Positions 1 to 11,136 of a DNA stretch of 64,000 nt are shown piece after piece. This DNA comes from Takakia lepidozioides (Eukaryota > Streptophyta > Takakiopsida > Takakiales > Takakiaceae). Where the stretch lies: contig CM060731.1 in NCBI GenBank assembly GCA_030704615.1, positions 90,996,756 to 91,060,755 of the forward strand, given 5' to 3'. Below the pieces are notes generated by a model that was given only the letters and a program-made list of their open reading frames with translations, had not been told where the DNA came from and did no database searches. The translations under genes and the position numbers were made by a program. Each line of letters opens with the position of its first letter. The first letter of the stretch is position 1.

Positions 1-212
1 TCATATCACTTAGAACTGCCGAGGGAGTGACACGTGCCTCTAGTACTTGGGGAGGATTCATTAGGGAGTAGGATTAGGTACGACTTAGGAGGGTTGGGAG
101 AGCATTTTTCTTAGCAAACACCTGTCGAGTAGGGGTAAGCCAGAGCCATAAATGGCGGAGGAGGAAGACAGAGGAGGTCATCCCAGGGATGACGATAATG
201 AACCTAGACCTC

Positions 213-234
213 AAAAAAAAAAAAAAAAAAAAAA
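213..234. repeat. (A)22 homopolymer
   Basis: An uninterrupted run of 22 A. It is read as polylysine or polyphenylalanine in the overlapping open frames, which are therefore not convincing coding regions. It could be the poly(A) scar of a retroposed sequence, but no target-site duplication was identified. Confidence 0.9.
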
Positions 235-608
235 CCAGGCGCAAACTTCGTTGGGACATATACAATGACCCCAACATTCTTGCGGAACCAGGTTGGGAAG
301 TTTGGAAGTTGGGGCAGCGGTGGTTGCTTGGTGACTGCAGGAAATTTGCGGACTGGTGTCACATAAATCGTTTGTGGCCCACAAATAGGCATGATCCACA
401 AACCAAACAAAATCAAGCTAGCTTGCATTCCTGCGCCAACCCGCATTTTTGCCAAAGGACAGAGGAGGTACATACAACATTGTTGGGTTAACCGCTCGTC
501 AACAACAAGGTCCCGTATTTATTTGCGGCCATGTTGTACACAGAGTTGATTTTATTGCGACCAGTGGATTGACAAATTGCCACTGCGAGACAGCGTACTA
601 GACTATAC

Positions 609-1487
609 ATGTTCTCTGATATCCCAGACTTGTATATACGTCAGGGGCAGGACATCATACGGTTGGTTGGAAATGACGAGGTGGAAGAAGGAGGAAAGGC
701 AGACCAACCTCCAGATTATACGCCGCAACAGGTCTCCGCAGCCGGGCCTTCAACGTCTGAGGTGGAAGGAGGCGAGGTACGCTCTCCATTGGAGGAACAG
801 TTGGCCGCACATGAACAGCACATCAAGGACTTGCAGGACATTGTTCATTTGCAATGGTGGCAAATAGCGAAGTTGCTAGAAAGAATGGGGTTGGGGACTC
901 TCGACAGCGTACGCGGTGTGCTTCAGGACCCGAGGCCAATCACCAACGAGCAAGACATATTGACGCGTTTGAATATGCCACCAATGGATATTAACCGCGT
1001 CATCGACGGGGTTGACTCAATCGGGCATGAGAATGAAGTGCAAACGCTTGAAATGGACCCGGCGAGGGTTGAGGAAGAAAGACTTGCGGCGGAGAGGGCA
1101 AGAAAAGGGAAGGACCCCATAGTGGAAACTGAGGAATGTTCAGCCGTGCAAATTACATCCGCCCAAGAACAGGAATTAGAACAGCTTGGGGGGGAACGCG
1201 AGCAAGCTAGGGTTGTTACATATCGGTACTCAAATGCCATGCAAATCCGATCGTGGCCATGGTTGAAGGGGAATTGGCGGAATTGGATGACATGGGCGGG
1301 CCATCTAGCATCGCGGGAAACACGGATAGAAGAAGCGTTGTCCTTTCTCCAACGTGCAGCACGTTTGTCGAATCGAAGCGTAGATAGCATCTATGCTAAT
1401 TTGCAAAGGCACGACACTGTGCGTGATGTATTTACGTCGAAGTACACTGGATTCACCATATGGGGTGATGTGGATGTCATGTGTTGA
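609..1487 (+). pseudogene. Unknown coiled-coil-like ORF, 5' part of a broken gene
   Basis: A 292-codon open frame without a recognised domain. It is rich in Glu, Gln, Arg and Ala. A stretch around residues 60-90 (EEQLAAHEQHIKDLQDIVHL) and another around residues 145-200 look helical and coiled-coil-like. It is followed on the same strand by three further open frames up to 2680 that could be exons or frameshifted pieces of the same gene. The codon content looks protein-like, but no convincing splice sites join the pieces. I do not recognise the family. A transposon-borne accessory ORF is possible given the repeat-rich setting. Confidence 0.4.
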
Positions 1488-1650
1488 GCACTGTGTGCAT
1501 ACAATTTCCGATACCAATAAAAGCATAAACTGGGATTTGAAAGTAGAGGAGGAGTGGGACAGCAGGCCGAGGATGTCATCCTACATTCATGAGGATAAAT
1601 GGACGTAGATACCACGGAGCAATCCAGCGTCATCGGTAACAAATGGTACG

Positions 1651-2085
1651 GTGTGCACAATGTGCCTAAACCCTTACGGACTAGAGGGAGGCTATATGCT
1701 TGGTTCATGTGGTTCCATCCCGCATGTCTCATGCGAGCCAGCCATGCGAGCCAGCCAATGCCCTGACTGTCGTGGACCAATCCATCGACGTTTCTACGAG
1801 TTGTTTGGGTTGCAAGACAATATGCCCATGGGATACGAGTACAACCGGTACAACATGCCATTGGATGTATCGCCTTACGATTTTTTAAATTGGCAGCACT
1901 GGGGGGAGACAATGACATGGGATGCTCCAAGAGAGATGCATGCCTTGGATGCGAAGACGTTAACTAGGGTTAAAGATCCGGTGACCTTTTGGGTGACATC
2001 CAACTGGGAAATAACCGTGCGTGTTAGAGGCATACGGGACCCAGTCCAAAGGGAGTTTTTTTGTCGGAACTTGGGAGGGCATTAG
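1651..2085 (+). pseudogene. RING-like zinc-binding segment of the same broken gene
   Basis: The frame can be read upstream to about 1639. It contains a CTMC pair, then C-x4-H-x2-C, then CPDC, which resembles a RING finger (C-x2-C ... C/H ... C-x2-C). One expected ligand after the second Cys pair is missing and the C3-H4 spacing is unusual, so this is a degenerate or divergent RING. The rest (residues 45-144) is aromatic-rich and unrecognised. If real, the RING would suggest ubiquitin-ligase activity, but that is inference. Stop codons separate it from the neighbouring frames, which favours a decayed gene. Confidence 0.4.
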
Positions 2086-2130
2086 AGCTGTACTAGACAA
2101 AGATTCTTCTGACTTCCTGAGGATCCATGG

Positions 2131-2680
2131 GTGCCAGCGGAAAACGACCCATACAATCGTGAACCGATTGGGAGAGACCTATTTCTGAGGGAGTTGGAGG
2201 CCGTTAGCATCCGTTGGGAGGATATGAATAAGACGTACTGGGTGCCTCGTCGAGATGAAGGACCATTTCTTCTAGAGTTGCGCAGAGACCCCCAGCAGGA
2301 GGAGGTGTTGGACAATTTCAAGGCTGTCATCACGAGTGTTGTAAAGTATTGGAAGAACACATGACGTGACCAAGTTGCCTCTATTCCTCGGGGTGTTCTT
2401 GCCACTTCCAAACATATCGGATTTAATTGAAAAATTGCATGAAGTCGTAGCAAGAGCGATACACCCGGCTCTGGCAAATGTGGAAGAGAGTCAGCACTCG
2501 CCTAGAACGCTATGCATGATGGCAAGGGTAGACCACACAACACTGGGTCCCTCTTTGACCACTCGAGCCCAGGCTCGAGCTCTCCGTACTGGTGGAGGCA
2601 CGTCCTCTACACCCGGAGCATCTTCATCAACATCTGGAGATGACGACAACGAAGTAATAAATCTAGATGAAGATGACTAG
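2131..2680 (+). pseudogene. C-terminal pieces of the broken plus-strand gene
   Basis: Two consecutive open frames (2131-2364 and 2366-2680) lie in different phases. The first holds a Trp/Arg/Glu-rich segment and ends after KYWKNT. The second ends with a Ser/Thr/Gly-rich tail and an acidic terminus (EVINLDEDD) before a stop at 2680. The switch of frame at 2364/2366 looks like a small indel or an unrecognised intron. No family is recognised. Confidence 0.35.
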
Positions 2681-2784
2681 AAAGAAACGTAGGGAGTAGG
2701 CCAAAGGTCTCAGGTTGCGAAAACTTAAATGTGCAACCCACTGTATAGTCTACGTAATTTCTGGAAATACGAGGTTCATCATTT

Positions 2785-3115
2785 GAACCATTTTTGAATG
2801 ACCTCATACTTGTTCGGTACTTGTTTGACGGCATGTACAATATACTGATAAAGTTTCAAAACAATCAAAAATTGATGAATGAAGATACCATTGGTTCACC
2901 CATTGCAATATTTTAAATCACTCATACTTGTCCGATACCTTTAAGAGGGCATGTACAATGCAATGGCAAAGTTTGAAAGCATTCAGAAATCGGCAAATCA
3001 AGTAACCATTGGTTCCTCCTATGAACCATTTTTGATTGATCTCATACTTGTCCGGTCCATGTAAGAGGCATGTAGAATATACTGGCAAATTTTCAAATCA
3101 TTCAAATTTTTTTTT
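2785..3115. repeat. Tandem repeat, about 115-130 bp unit, three copies
   Basis: Three diverged copies start near 2785, 2915 and 3030. Each carries the phrase CTCATACTTGT(T/C)CGGTAC (or a close variant), then a GGCATGTA.AAT segment and an AAAGTTTCAAA-like segment. Copies differ by point changes and small indels, so the array is old. No coding frame spans it. Confidence 0.7.
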
Positions 3116-3194
3116 ATCAATGAACCTTTGGTTTATCCTTTTCACCATTAACGATTGATCACAAATAAATGAACAGACGAATAAATCATTTGCC

Positions 3195-4075
3195 TCCAAA
3201 TAATTTTGGTTCGCTTTGAGACTTGGCCAGTATATTCAATGTACCATGGAAGAGGCCCCAGAGTAATATGAGATCAATCGAAATTCGTTCAATGGGCCAA
3301 CGGATGGTTGCCCATCCAAATGATTTTCGTTCGTTTTGAGACTTGGCCAGTGTGTTCAATGTACCCTCTGATAGGTCCCAGTGTAATATGAGATCAATCG
3401 AAATTCGTTCGATGGGCCAATGAGGCGTTCAGTTGTCATCTGGTTTTTGTTCATTGCGAAAAAAAAATCCTGCAATGCTTGCACGGCTATTGCATCCATT
3501 GAACGGATGTGGTTGAAGCCCCTCTTTTGCCTGCATGTGCTTGAAGCGACACATGTGCGGAGACACAACAGACGAATAAATCATTTGCCTCCCGATCGAC
3601 ACCAAGCCATTCCATAGAATTTAAATTCATTTTAAACCAATAAATAGGTTTGCACTGCCTTTCATTGGGGGTTTCTGACACATATCGATTTTGTTTTTGG
3701 CTCAATTTTGTTTTGCGGCTTCAAGCATCCCACTGCTACTCCCCCGCCAAAATTTGGACCAATAAAAAATGCCCCAAAAAATAAATGTTCTCTTCGCTCA
3801 CTATTTGCAGAACTCTCTATGAAAAGTGCATGAAGTTGAACACAAATCAAGTTTGGAGTGCAAAACGGGCAAGAAAATGTGGTTTTGGGTCCAAATGAAT
3901 TTTGATCGCTCCCAAATTTGGCACGCACGTTGCATATGGAGTCATTACACGCCCCATTAAAAAACAGAATGAAAAAAAAAACATGAGCACGCGAAACGCA
4001 GTCCAACAGGTCCCAAAGTAATAGCAGATCCAACAGAATACATTCAATGGGTGAGCGGATGGTTGCCCATCCAAA
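3195..4075. repeat. Second repeat family, about 130 bp unit
   Basis: Two adjacent copies (about 3205-3330 and 3335-3425) share GAGACTTGGCCAGT, AGTAATATGAGATCAATCG and ATTCGTTCAATGGGCCAA. A partial third copy lies at about 4010-4075 (GGATGGTTGCCCATCCAAAT). A separate phrase, GACGAATAAATCATTTGCC, also occurs twice (about 3175 and 3572). The whole 2.7-4.1 kb stretch is non-coding repeat material next to the kinase-like pseudogene. Confidence 0.65.
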
Positions 4076-4083
4076 TCATCCAT

Positions 4084-5252
4084 CTATGTGCGAGAGTCTT
4101 TATCATCTTGTAGGCTGCTCTCGAAAATGTACAACGTGGTTTTTGGGTCATCCGTCGTGGAGGCCATCCCCCAATCGCATACCCCGATGTACATTATTCA
4201 GACCCTTGTGGAAAATGCAACAAGATGTTGTTGGGGGACATGTCGTTGTGCAAGAAGTGGTGATTCTGGACGTTGAGCATGATGTGCAAAAGCGCCCATG
4301 CCAATTGGGTGCGATTATGTAGGAAATGAACCAGTCGGTTGACCTCCTGCATTTCTTGTTCCGTCCCCCGTCGTTCCATTAACTCATTGTTATCCCAATC
4401 ATTCCCCCATTTCCTGTCAATACTCAACCATGATCGTATAGTCCCCCCATTCCACCAATGTGTGTAATCTTCATTTCGACGTGGATGCAACGCAAAATAC
4501 TTTATGATGTCGAAATGATGGAACTTTACAGCCAACGCCTCATTGTTATGTTGGACTTTGGCAAGTTCAACATTTGTTTCCCTGGGCGTTTTCCCTGCTA
4601 GCTCCCAAGATGGAGGAATGAATTGATCCCCAACAATTCTAACCCTCCGAATTGTACCATACCCTCCCTGTTTGGGCGCGTCGAGTTGTTGTACCTGTGC
4701 ATTTGTGGATATGTATCTCACGTTCAATGCCACATCCGCGGACGAGGACCCTGCCTCCCATGGGAGTGGTTTCGTACGTCGTTTGGCGTGGTCCTTTGCC
4801 ATGTCAGACCACCAATCCACAAGCACAAACAACTCCTCCTCCGAAGTTGGCATGCGACCTTCAGCTACAGGTGTTCTCGTAACAAACTTGTCTATGGTTT
4901 GCCTTAGATTCCATGTGGCATCATGGGCCCAGTCCTCCATCCATTTCGTGAACTGGAACTTCGCCTTGTTCTCCTCCCATTCATCCCCGGCCAAAGCCTC
5001 CCTCATTCTCACCTCCATATTGTGCTGGAATCTAAGGAACCCCTCATTCCCATGTCGGACATACAAAAGATTCAAACGCATTATGTCATCGTCCTTCAAA
5101 TAATCCAGCACTACTTGCTTCACCACCTTCGCGGCTTCTGCGCTTGGATAGTCTTTTTTGTTGACCCGACTATCCCATTCATGTGCATGTTTACGCTTCC
5201 TACCTTTACGCCCACTTCCCGAGGAACCCCCTGACACTGCGTTCGAAAGCAA
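4084..5252 (-). pseudogene. Truncated protein-kinase-like gene, frameshifted
   Basis: The main frame (4194-5252) has a basic Ser/Gly-rich N terminus and an unrecognised helical region. It then shows kinase N-lobe signs: a GGYGTIRRV glycine loop near residue 198, ALAVKF for the VAIK strand, and LHNDMSPNN for the HxD...N catalytic loop near residue 335. It stops at 4194. In the next frame the sequence resumes immediately with YIGVCDWGMA, a DFG-like magnesium-binding motif in DWG form, and then stops at 4084. A one-base shift has therefore split the gene between the catalytic loop and DFG. No C-lobe follows, so the gene is also truncated. The open frame starts with TTG. No in-frame ATG precedes it, so the true start is lost or in a missing exon. 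Confidence 0.7.
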
Positions 5253-5649
5253 CGTTTCTGTACATGATGAAAGTACTCTATGGAATAGACGCGGCTTTGT
5301 AACGGAAAACTAAACCCAGACTATTGATAACCTTATATACTAGCAGAACAATTTCCTCACCCTCTATTGATATAGTACCCAAAGCAAACTCTCCTGCAGT
5401 CATAGGGAAAAAAAAGTAAAAAATCCTCCCCCACACAAATCCACTTTCTCCCCCCCCACACAAATCCACTTTCTCCCCCCCCACATTCAGTCCTGGCCAC
5501 CGAAGTTCAAATTCCAAGAAGCCCCAGAACCGCACTCACAGAGAGGGAAAAAAATGGGTTGGGAATGAGGGGTAGGCCCTTATATACTGCTTGGAGAGGC
5601 CTGGCGCGCGACCGCCTCTGCTGCCCGTTCACGCCTCGCCACGTGTCCA

Positions 5650-6080
5650 GGGAGCGGTCGCACCTAATAACGAAAAAGAAAATGTGCGACCCCCCATAAG
5701 CGGTCGCACCTAATAACAAAAAAGAAAAAGTCTGCGACCACCACCGGCTGGTGGTCGCACCCATTTAAAAAATAATTAAAAATGTGCGACCATCCCCTGC
5801 TGGTGGTCGCACCTATTTTAAAAAAATAAAAAAGTTGCGACCATCGCCTGCTGGTGATCACACCCAATTTAAAAAAAAGAAAAAATGAGCGACCACCTTC
5901 TGCTTGTTGTCGCACCTATTAAAAAAAATGAAAATGCTGCGACCACCACCTGCTGGTGGTCGCACCCATTTAAAAAATAAGAAAAAATGTGCGACCACCC
6001 CTTTTTGGTGGTCGCACCTATTTAAAAATAAATAAATAAATGTCCGACCAACCTTTGTTGACGGTCGCATGATTGACAAT
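5650..6080. repeat. Hairpin minisatellite, about 51-bp unit, about eight copies
   Basis: Units alternate a GC-rich stem-loop (for example GCGACCACCACC / GGTGGTCGC arms at 5734-5758) with an A/T-rich spacer (TATTTAAAAAATAAAAAAT-like). GGTCGCAC-like right arms recur near 5653, 5703, 5753, 5804, 5856, 5908, 5959, 6010 and 6062, which gives a period of about 51 bp. Arm pairs carry partly compensated changes. Similar GCGAC/GTCGC stem-loops occur at 14370-14460 and 50450-50710 near CACTA-like ends, so this may be a subterminal repeat block of such an element. No terminus is seen here. Confidence 0.8.
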
Positions 6081-6211
6081 ATAAATCATAATATATGAAT
6101 TTTACAGATAATTAATGAAGTCCACGTAATGAGGCCACATCGGTTCTCATAGTAAATAGTCAATAGTAAAGTAAAAAAATAAACATATTTATGTACAGTA
6201 ACGTTGGTTTA

Positions 6212-6253
6212 GGACGTGACGTGACGCTAACGCGTCAACGCCACGTCACGTCC
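6212..6253. repeat. Inverted repeat with perfect 12-bp arms
   Basis: GGACGTGACGTG and its exact reverse complement flank an 18-bp centre containing ACGCGT. It lies in non-coding DNA downstream of the hairpin array. It may be a transposon relic or a protein-binding palindrome; nothing decides between these. Confidence 0.7.
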
Positions 6254-7411
6254 AAATTTGCAACTAGGGTTGGAACCAAGAATGCCTAGGATTACTAGGA
6301 AATTACACAAGCCAAATGCCCATGTTTGTTGCAATTGGAAATTCAATAAAACATGGATGATTTGATGGATATATTGATGGATGATTGTAATCATGTATGC
6401 TTTGCAATAGTCGCTAGTTGCAAATGTCTAGTCTTGTGCTGGTATGGATGCGTCTTCATAGCTAAGAGTGGTATCTCCGAAATGACTGTGCAGATAATTT
6501 TGCCACCTGGCACCCATGTCCCAGATGCATATGCAAGTGGCTCTGATGAGGACCAGGTACATTGCCTTTTGAGCAACCTTTTTTGTGTCTGACATTCTTA
6601 GCATGTGACACAGATCTGCCAGCAGTTCATGCCACCATAGCTATTTGTGAGAAACCAAACTTCTGATGATGACTGGGAAGAGGATTCTTACCTGCTGTTT
6701 CTTTGCAGGCTTTCATTCAAAATTTGGCGTTGTTCTTCACCTCTTTCTTTAAGGTAAGGTGCCGCATCACCCAGGTTGCTCCTGGTTGTCTTGAGAGTGA
6801 GGATGGATTTGTTGAGGCTGGTCCCTCTCTGGACTAACGGTGCACCCTCCCTTTTTTTTCAGGCTGTCCTGTTCTGCCCCTGTCTTCTCTCTGTCATTTT
6901 GTTTACCTCTGAATTTTACACAAATGTTTTTTTCAATAATTAAATATATATTATCTAATAAATAATCTATATATAACCGAACACTAAAAGTGCATATCAT
7001 CTCACAAAAGGTTGCGGGTTCAAAGCTTATATTGGAATCATAAAGATAAATATTAACGTTTCCATTAGAAGGCATTAATGTCTATGATTATATGAAAGTT
7101 ATATGAACTTGTACATAAGGTGGTGCACAATTTCATCAATGTTAATTATATATTGTATCTGATTAAAATCTCTAGGGGAATTGGGAAAAAATGACATTTT
7201 CAAAGTACACTTTTAGCCAATACGGTGTTTTAAGCAGAAACTAGAAGCTTCCTGGTCTTCGTCTTCTCCCCCTTTCTCCTCTCCTACTCTCTCATTCCTA
7301 TCTAAACTAACTTCAGTCCGTGCCGTAAACTAAGCTCGCGTCGGCGTCGCCTCCGCGCCTCGGCGTTACCTAGCGACCCCCATCCGTCGATAAATAGCGA
7401 CGGTATTCTAG
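6254..7411. other. Non-coding stretch
   Basis: Only short frames without recognisable domains are present. It holds AT-rich DNA, a pyrimidine-rich segment near 7257-7300 and, at 7320-7416, CG-rich sequence with repeated GCGAC/GTCG motifs. That last part is the interrupted left part of the CACTA-like sequence into which the retrotransposon inserted. Confidence 0.5.
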
Positions 7412-7416
7412 CGACG
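7412..7416. repeat. Target-site duplication (left)
   Basis: CGACG immediately before the left LTR, identical to 14369-14373. Five bp is the usual Ty3/gypsy length. Confidence 0.9.
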
Positions 7417-8140
7417 TGTCGCGCACCTCACTTCGGTAAGCTCCCCTTCAAGTCATAGTTACTCGCTTTGATGCGCCCGCCTAACTCCCAACCTGATCGC
7501 CGGGCCAACTCGGAGCTTCGGCTGCTCACCGGAACATAACGGTCCCCCTTTTTCCCCCAACAGACCCTCCACCAATTTGGGCCTAGTGGAAATTCCCTTT
7601 GGTAGATGGCAGTTCGGAATAGCTCCCCACTCCTTGGTCGCTTTCCAGCTCGCTCGCTTATTTTCTAGTTTTTGGTCACCAACGGGCTTGCACCGTTCTC
7701 GGGGTTACTACTCCCCATATATACTTCTGTGACTGTCCGTGGGGGTTTCACAAACAACCATGCCATTTTATGGCGAACCACCACGAAGACCCTCGATTCC
7801 CGGTGATGAGTCGCGGTGAGTCTTGGCCCACCCACCACGGCCCCATTGGACCGTGGTGAGTCCCAAGACTCCCCACGACTCCCACCACAAGGTCTCCGCC
7901 CCATGGTGAGTCTTATGCCACCCCCACTAAGTCCCACTAAGCTACCACCACCCCTTGTGGAGCCACCCTCACCGCAACTCAGTGTGCGGGGCTCCACCTA
8001 GTGAGTGCCTCCGCCTCCTTGAGTGCCTTGGGCACTCAAGGGTGCTTCAACCCCCCGTACCTATTGCTACCACCGCCCCCACCACAGGGGCAGCCCCTCT
8101 GCGTCCCGACCCCCTGCCCTCAAGGCAAAGGGCCGCGACA
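7417..8140 (-). repeat. LTR (3' LTR of the minus-strand element)
   Basis: Begins TGTCGCGCACC and ends GGCCGCGACA. It is near-identical to 13648-14368. On the minus strand a TATATATGGGG element near 7713-7724 is the probable LTR promoter TATA box. Confidence 0.95.
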
Positions 8141-8153
8141 CACACCCCTACCA
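8141..8153 (-). other. Polypurine tract
   Basis: Read on the minus strand, GGTAGGGGTGTG directly abuts the 3' LTR, as expected for the plus-strand primer. Confidence 0.7.
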
Positions 8154-8989
8154 ACAGGGAGTCGATGTCCTCATCGACTTGTCCATTTTGTAGAAACGAA
8201 CATCCAAGTTGTGGCGTCCCACATCAAGGAGTTTGTTTCCGCACCATGGCGTCCCATGGCAAAGAACCAAACCCCACACTTGACTCTACTCTCCACTAGC
8301 TAGTTCGGCCGACTTTCTCCAAGTCCCGGCCAAGGGTGGAGCCTCTCAAGCTCCTCCCAGTGCACTCTTCTTGGCCCACTTCACGGCCAAGGAACGATCC
8401 TCCCCGAGGATCAAATCGCCTTACTGCAACAACATTGCTTGCGACCGCTCATGATGCCGCTTTTGGCATCACCTTGAGCAAAGGTTCACCTTGAACCCTT
8501 TTTTACTAGGAAGATAACCTTGAACCAACCGTGCACCCTAATCACTACAATTGGGTCCGCCTTGGAATGCTGGCCTGAGGTACGGGAACACGCCGAAGCC
8601 GCACTACGACTTCGTCCCAAGGCTACACGATTATAGTACGTGAACGGAAGCACGTAGCTTCCGCGTTAGTCCGCACTACAAGGCAACCCCCTCGGTAGCG
8701 CTGTTATAGTACGTGCACGCGCCAGGTGCGCACTAGCACGTGAACTCCCAAAAAAGACGCAAGTTTCCTTGCCCCTTGGATGGGAGTCACTCGATTTCGG
8801 CACTGCGCAAACACACGATTAATCCAATTTACCTCTCCCACTTTTGTAAGCTAGCATGCATTCTACACACTAGCCAACCATACCATGCATTACCATTCCA
8901 AACAAAATATGAGGCGCAACATTTGGAAACCATTTCATTTATAACAAAATTTGTACAACACAAGTTTTTGCAATCGGATTCCTGAGCTA

Positions 8990-9263
8990 GCTAAGCCGGG
9001 CTAAGCATGCATTTCCTCCCCCACGATCCAAGGTTGATGTCCCCATCAACGCTTCTTCCGCTTTTGAGGTCGCCCTTCGAAAGCTGCAACCGCCTCGGAT
9101 GCGTTTCCCATTTCTGAGGCACGCACCCAAGATGCCTCCACATGATGATAGCCCTTCCATTTCACGAGATCGACTTAAGCACTGCCTCCACCTCGTACTC
9201 AGGTTCATTTTCATGATCCAACAGCACAGGTGGCGGACGCAACACTTGATGCCGATTCGGACG
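8990..9263 (-). pseudogene. Chromodomain tail of the Ty3 polyprotein, out of frame
   Basis: Downstream of the 19-bp duplication the reading frame resumes in a different phase with EYEVEAVL. After a further shift it gives VKWKGYHHVEASWV and a basic tail that stops at about 9046. EYEVE...VKWKGY...SW is the chromodomain signature. In chromoviruses it is at the integrase C terminus and steers insertion to marked chromatin. Here it is disconnected from the upstream integrase by frameshifts. Confidence 0.75.
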
Positions 9264-9301
9264 CGCTTCATCTTTGAAGTAACGCTTCATCTTTGAAGTA
9301 A
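9264..9301. repeat. Exact 19-bp tandem duplication
   Basis: CGCTTCATCTTTGAAGTAA occurs twice back to back. Nineteen is not a multiple of three, so it shifts the polyprotein frame and creates the stop at 9268. Confidence 0.9.
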
Positions 9302-11076
9302 GGCTTCAAAAGGGAGACGTAGAATACCGGATGCACCTTGCTCTTTGCCGACAGCTCCAATTCATACACATCCTCACTCATAACCTTCCGGATGCGAAAG
9401 GGTCCCGCATACGGAGGTACGAACTTTGGACTGACTTCCGGAGGTAGTCGAAAATTCTTGATGTTCAACCAGACCTCCGTGCCTGCCTCAAACTTGACTT
9501 CCCTCCGCTTCCGATTTGCCTGCCTTTCATACCGTTTCCTAGCTTTGGTGATGTTGTACTTTGCGAGCTTCAACAAGCGCTCCTCCAACACCGCTGCTGC
9601 TGTCGGTTCCTCAACGTCTTGGGCAGCCCAACTTGTCGGCACTAGAGGTGCTTTTCCATAGACCAATACGAAAGGGGAAACACCCGTTGCGGAGTGTTTT
9701 GTGTTATTATAACAGAACTCTGCCGCGTCCAAGTGCTCCACCCAGTCCGATTGGTCCGCCGACACGTAATTCAGCAAGATCTGCTTCAGCACGGAATTCA
9801 CCCTTTCCGTTTGGCCGTCCGTCGTAGGTCGGAAGGCGGTGCTCATCTTGAGCCTCGTCCCCATCTTCTTCCAAAGTGCCCTCCAAAATTTACTTGTAAA
9901 CTTTGGATCGCGGTCCGAGACAATATCCTTCGGGAGTCCATGATGCTTGAAGACGTGGGCGAAGTAAAGTCGTCCCGTCTCTTGTGCCGTTGCTGTCTCC
10001 TTAGTGGGGATGAAATGGCCCATTTTATTGAACCTATCCACCACCACCATGATTGCATCGAATCCTTTTGACAGCGGCATAGCAGTCATGAAATCCATCG
10101 AGACACTTCCCCAAGACCCCTCTGGAATCGGCAAGGGTTGTAACAGCCCCGCTTGCTTTTTGTACTCGCTCCGATTTTGTTGGCATGTGGTGCATGTCTT
10201 GACATACTCCGCGGCCTCATCTCTTGTTTTGGGCCAGAAATATTCTTTCTTCAAGAGTGCCGCGGTGCGCTTGGCTCTGCTATGGCCCGCAAGCGGGCCA
10301 TCATGACATTCTCTCAAGAGACTATCTCTGATCCCTCCCTTCGGCACGTAGAGACGTTTTTGCTTATACCGGAGCAGTCCATTTTGCAAGTGGAACTGCG
10401 ATTTAACCCCCATCCTCAAGTCCCGCATCACGGACTTCGCCATCTCATCCTTCCGGTAAGCCTTCCGGATCTTCATTTGGAGCGCCGTCTCGCCCCTGTA
10501 CACCAACATAAGCTGCTGCTTTCTACTTAAAGCATCGGCCACCACATTGTCTCGTCCCGGTTTGTACTGGATATCCATGTCAAAGACCGCCAAAGTATCT
10601 TGCCACCTAAGTTGTTTTGGGGACAACTTAGGCTGCGTGGCAAAATACTTCACCGTGACATTGTCCGTGAACACCTTCATCGGGTTGGAACCAACATAGT
10701 GGCGCCAAAGCTCAAGGCAATGCACCACCGCCTTCATTTCCTTCTCATGTGTAGGCCACTGTCGCTCTACTTCATTCAGTTTCTTATTTTCGTAAGCCAC
10801 TGGACGTCCATCCTGCATGAGTACACCCCCTATAGTGAAGTCCGACACATCCGTATGAATCTCAAATGGACGGTCAAACTTCGGGATTTTGAGGACTGGA
10901 GCTTCTGCCATCCGCTGCTTCAACTCGGCAAAAGCTTGACCACAAAAGGTGTTCCATACCCAGACTTTTGATTTACACAGAAGGTCTGACAGCGGCCCCG
11001 CGATCTTGGCGAAATTTCTCACATACTTCCGGTAATAGGAGGCGAGTCCTAGGAATGATCGCACTCCCGGGACCAA
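9268..11076 (-). pseudogene. RT connection - RNase H - integrase segment of Ty3 polyprotein
   Basis: A 602-codon frame. It starts in the RT thumb (VRSFLGLASYYRKYVRNFA) and continues through RNase H (FEIHTDVSDFTIGGVLMQ, DNVTVKYF, DALSRK). The integrase then has an H/C zinc finger (H...H...CxxC: ECHDGPLAGH, CTTCQQN) and the catalytic core (MDFMT, VSDRDPKF, with TTDGQTERVN holding the glutamate). A GPF/Y-type region (YAGPFRIRKV) precedes the VHPVFYVSLLKPYF end. All core catalytic residues can be seen. The frame begins after a stop, so it is only a piece of the ancestral polyprotein, and it ends early because of the 19-bp duplication. Confidence 0.92.
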
Positions 11077-11136
11077 AGTCGGAGGCTCCTAGTCCAAGAT
11101 CGCCCTCACCTTTCTGTCATCCATTTTGATCCCATC

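Noticed and set aside
74-473. Frames rich in poly-Phe or poly-Lys near 190-280
   Set aside because: They are created by the (A)22 tract and overlap on both strands without domains.
5650-6080. CRISPR-like array
   Set aside because: Regular spacing, but the repeats are themselves stem-loops, the intervening AT-rich DNA is nearly the same in each unit, and there are no cas genes; the window is eukaryotic.
7665-8303. Proline- and glycine-rich frames inside the LTRs
   Set aside because: They lie entirely within LTR sequence, repeat in all three LTRs and have no coding role.
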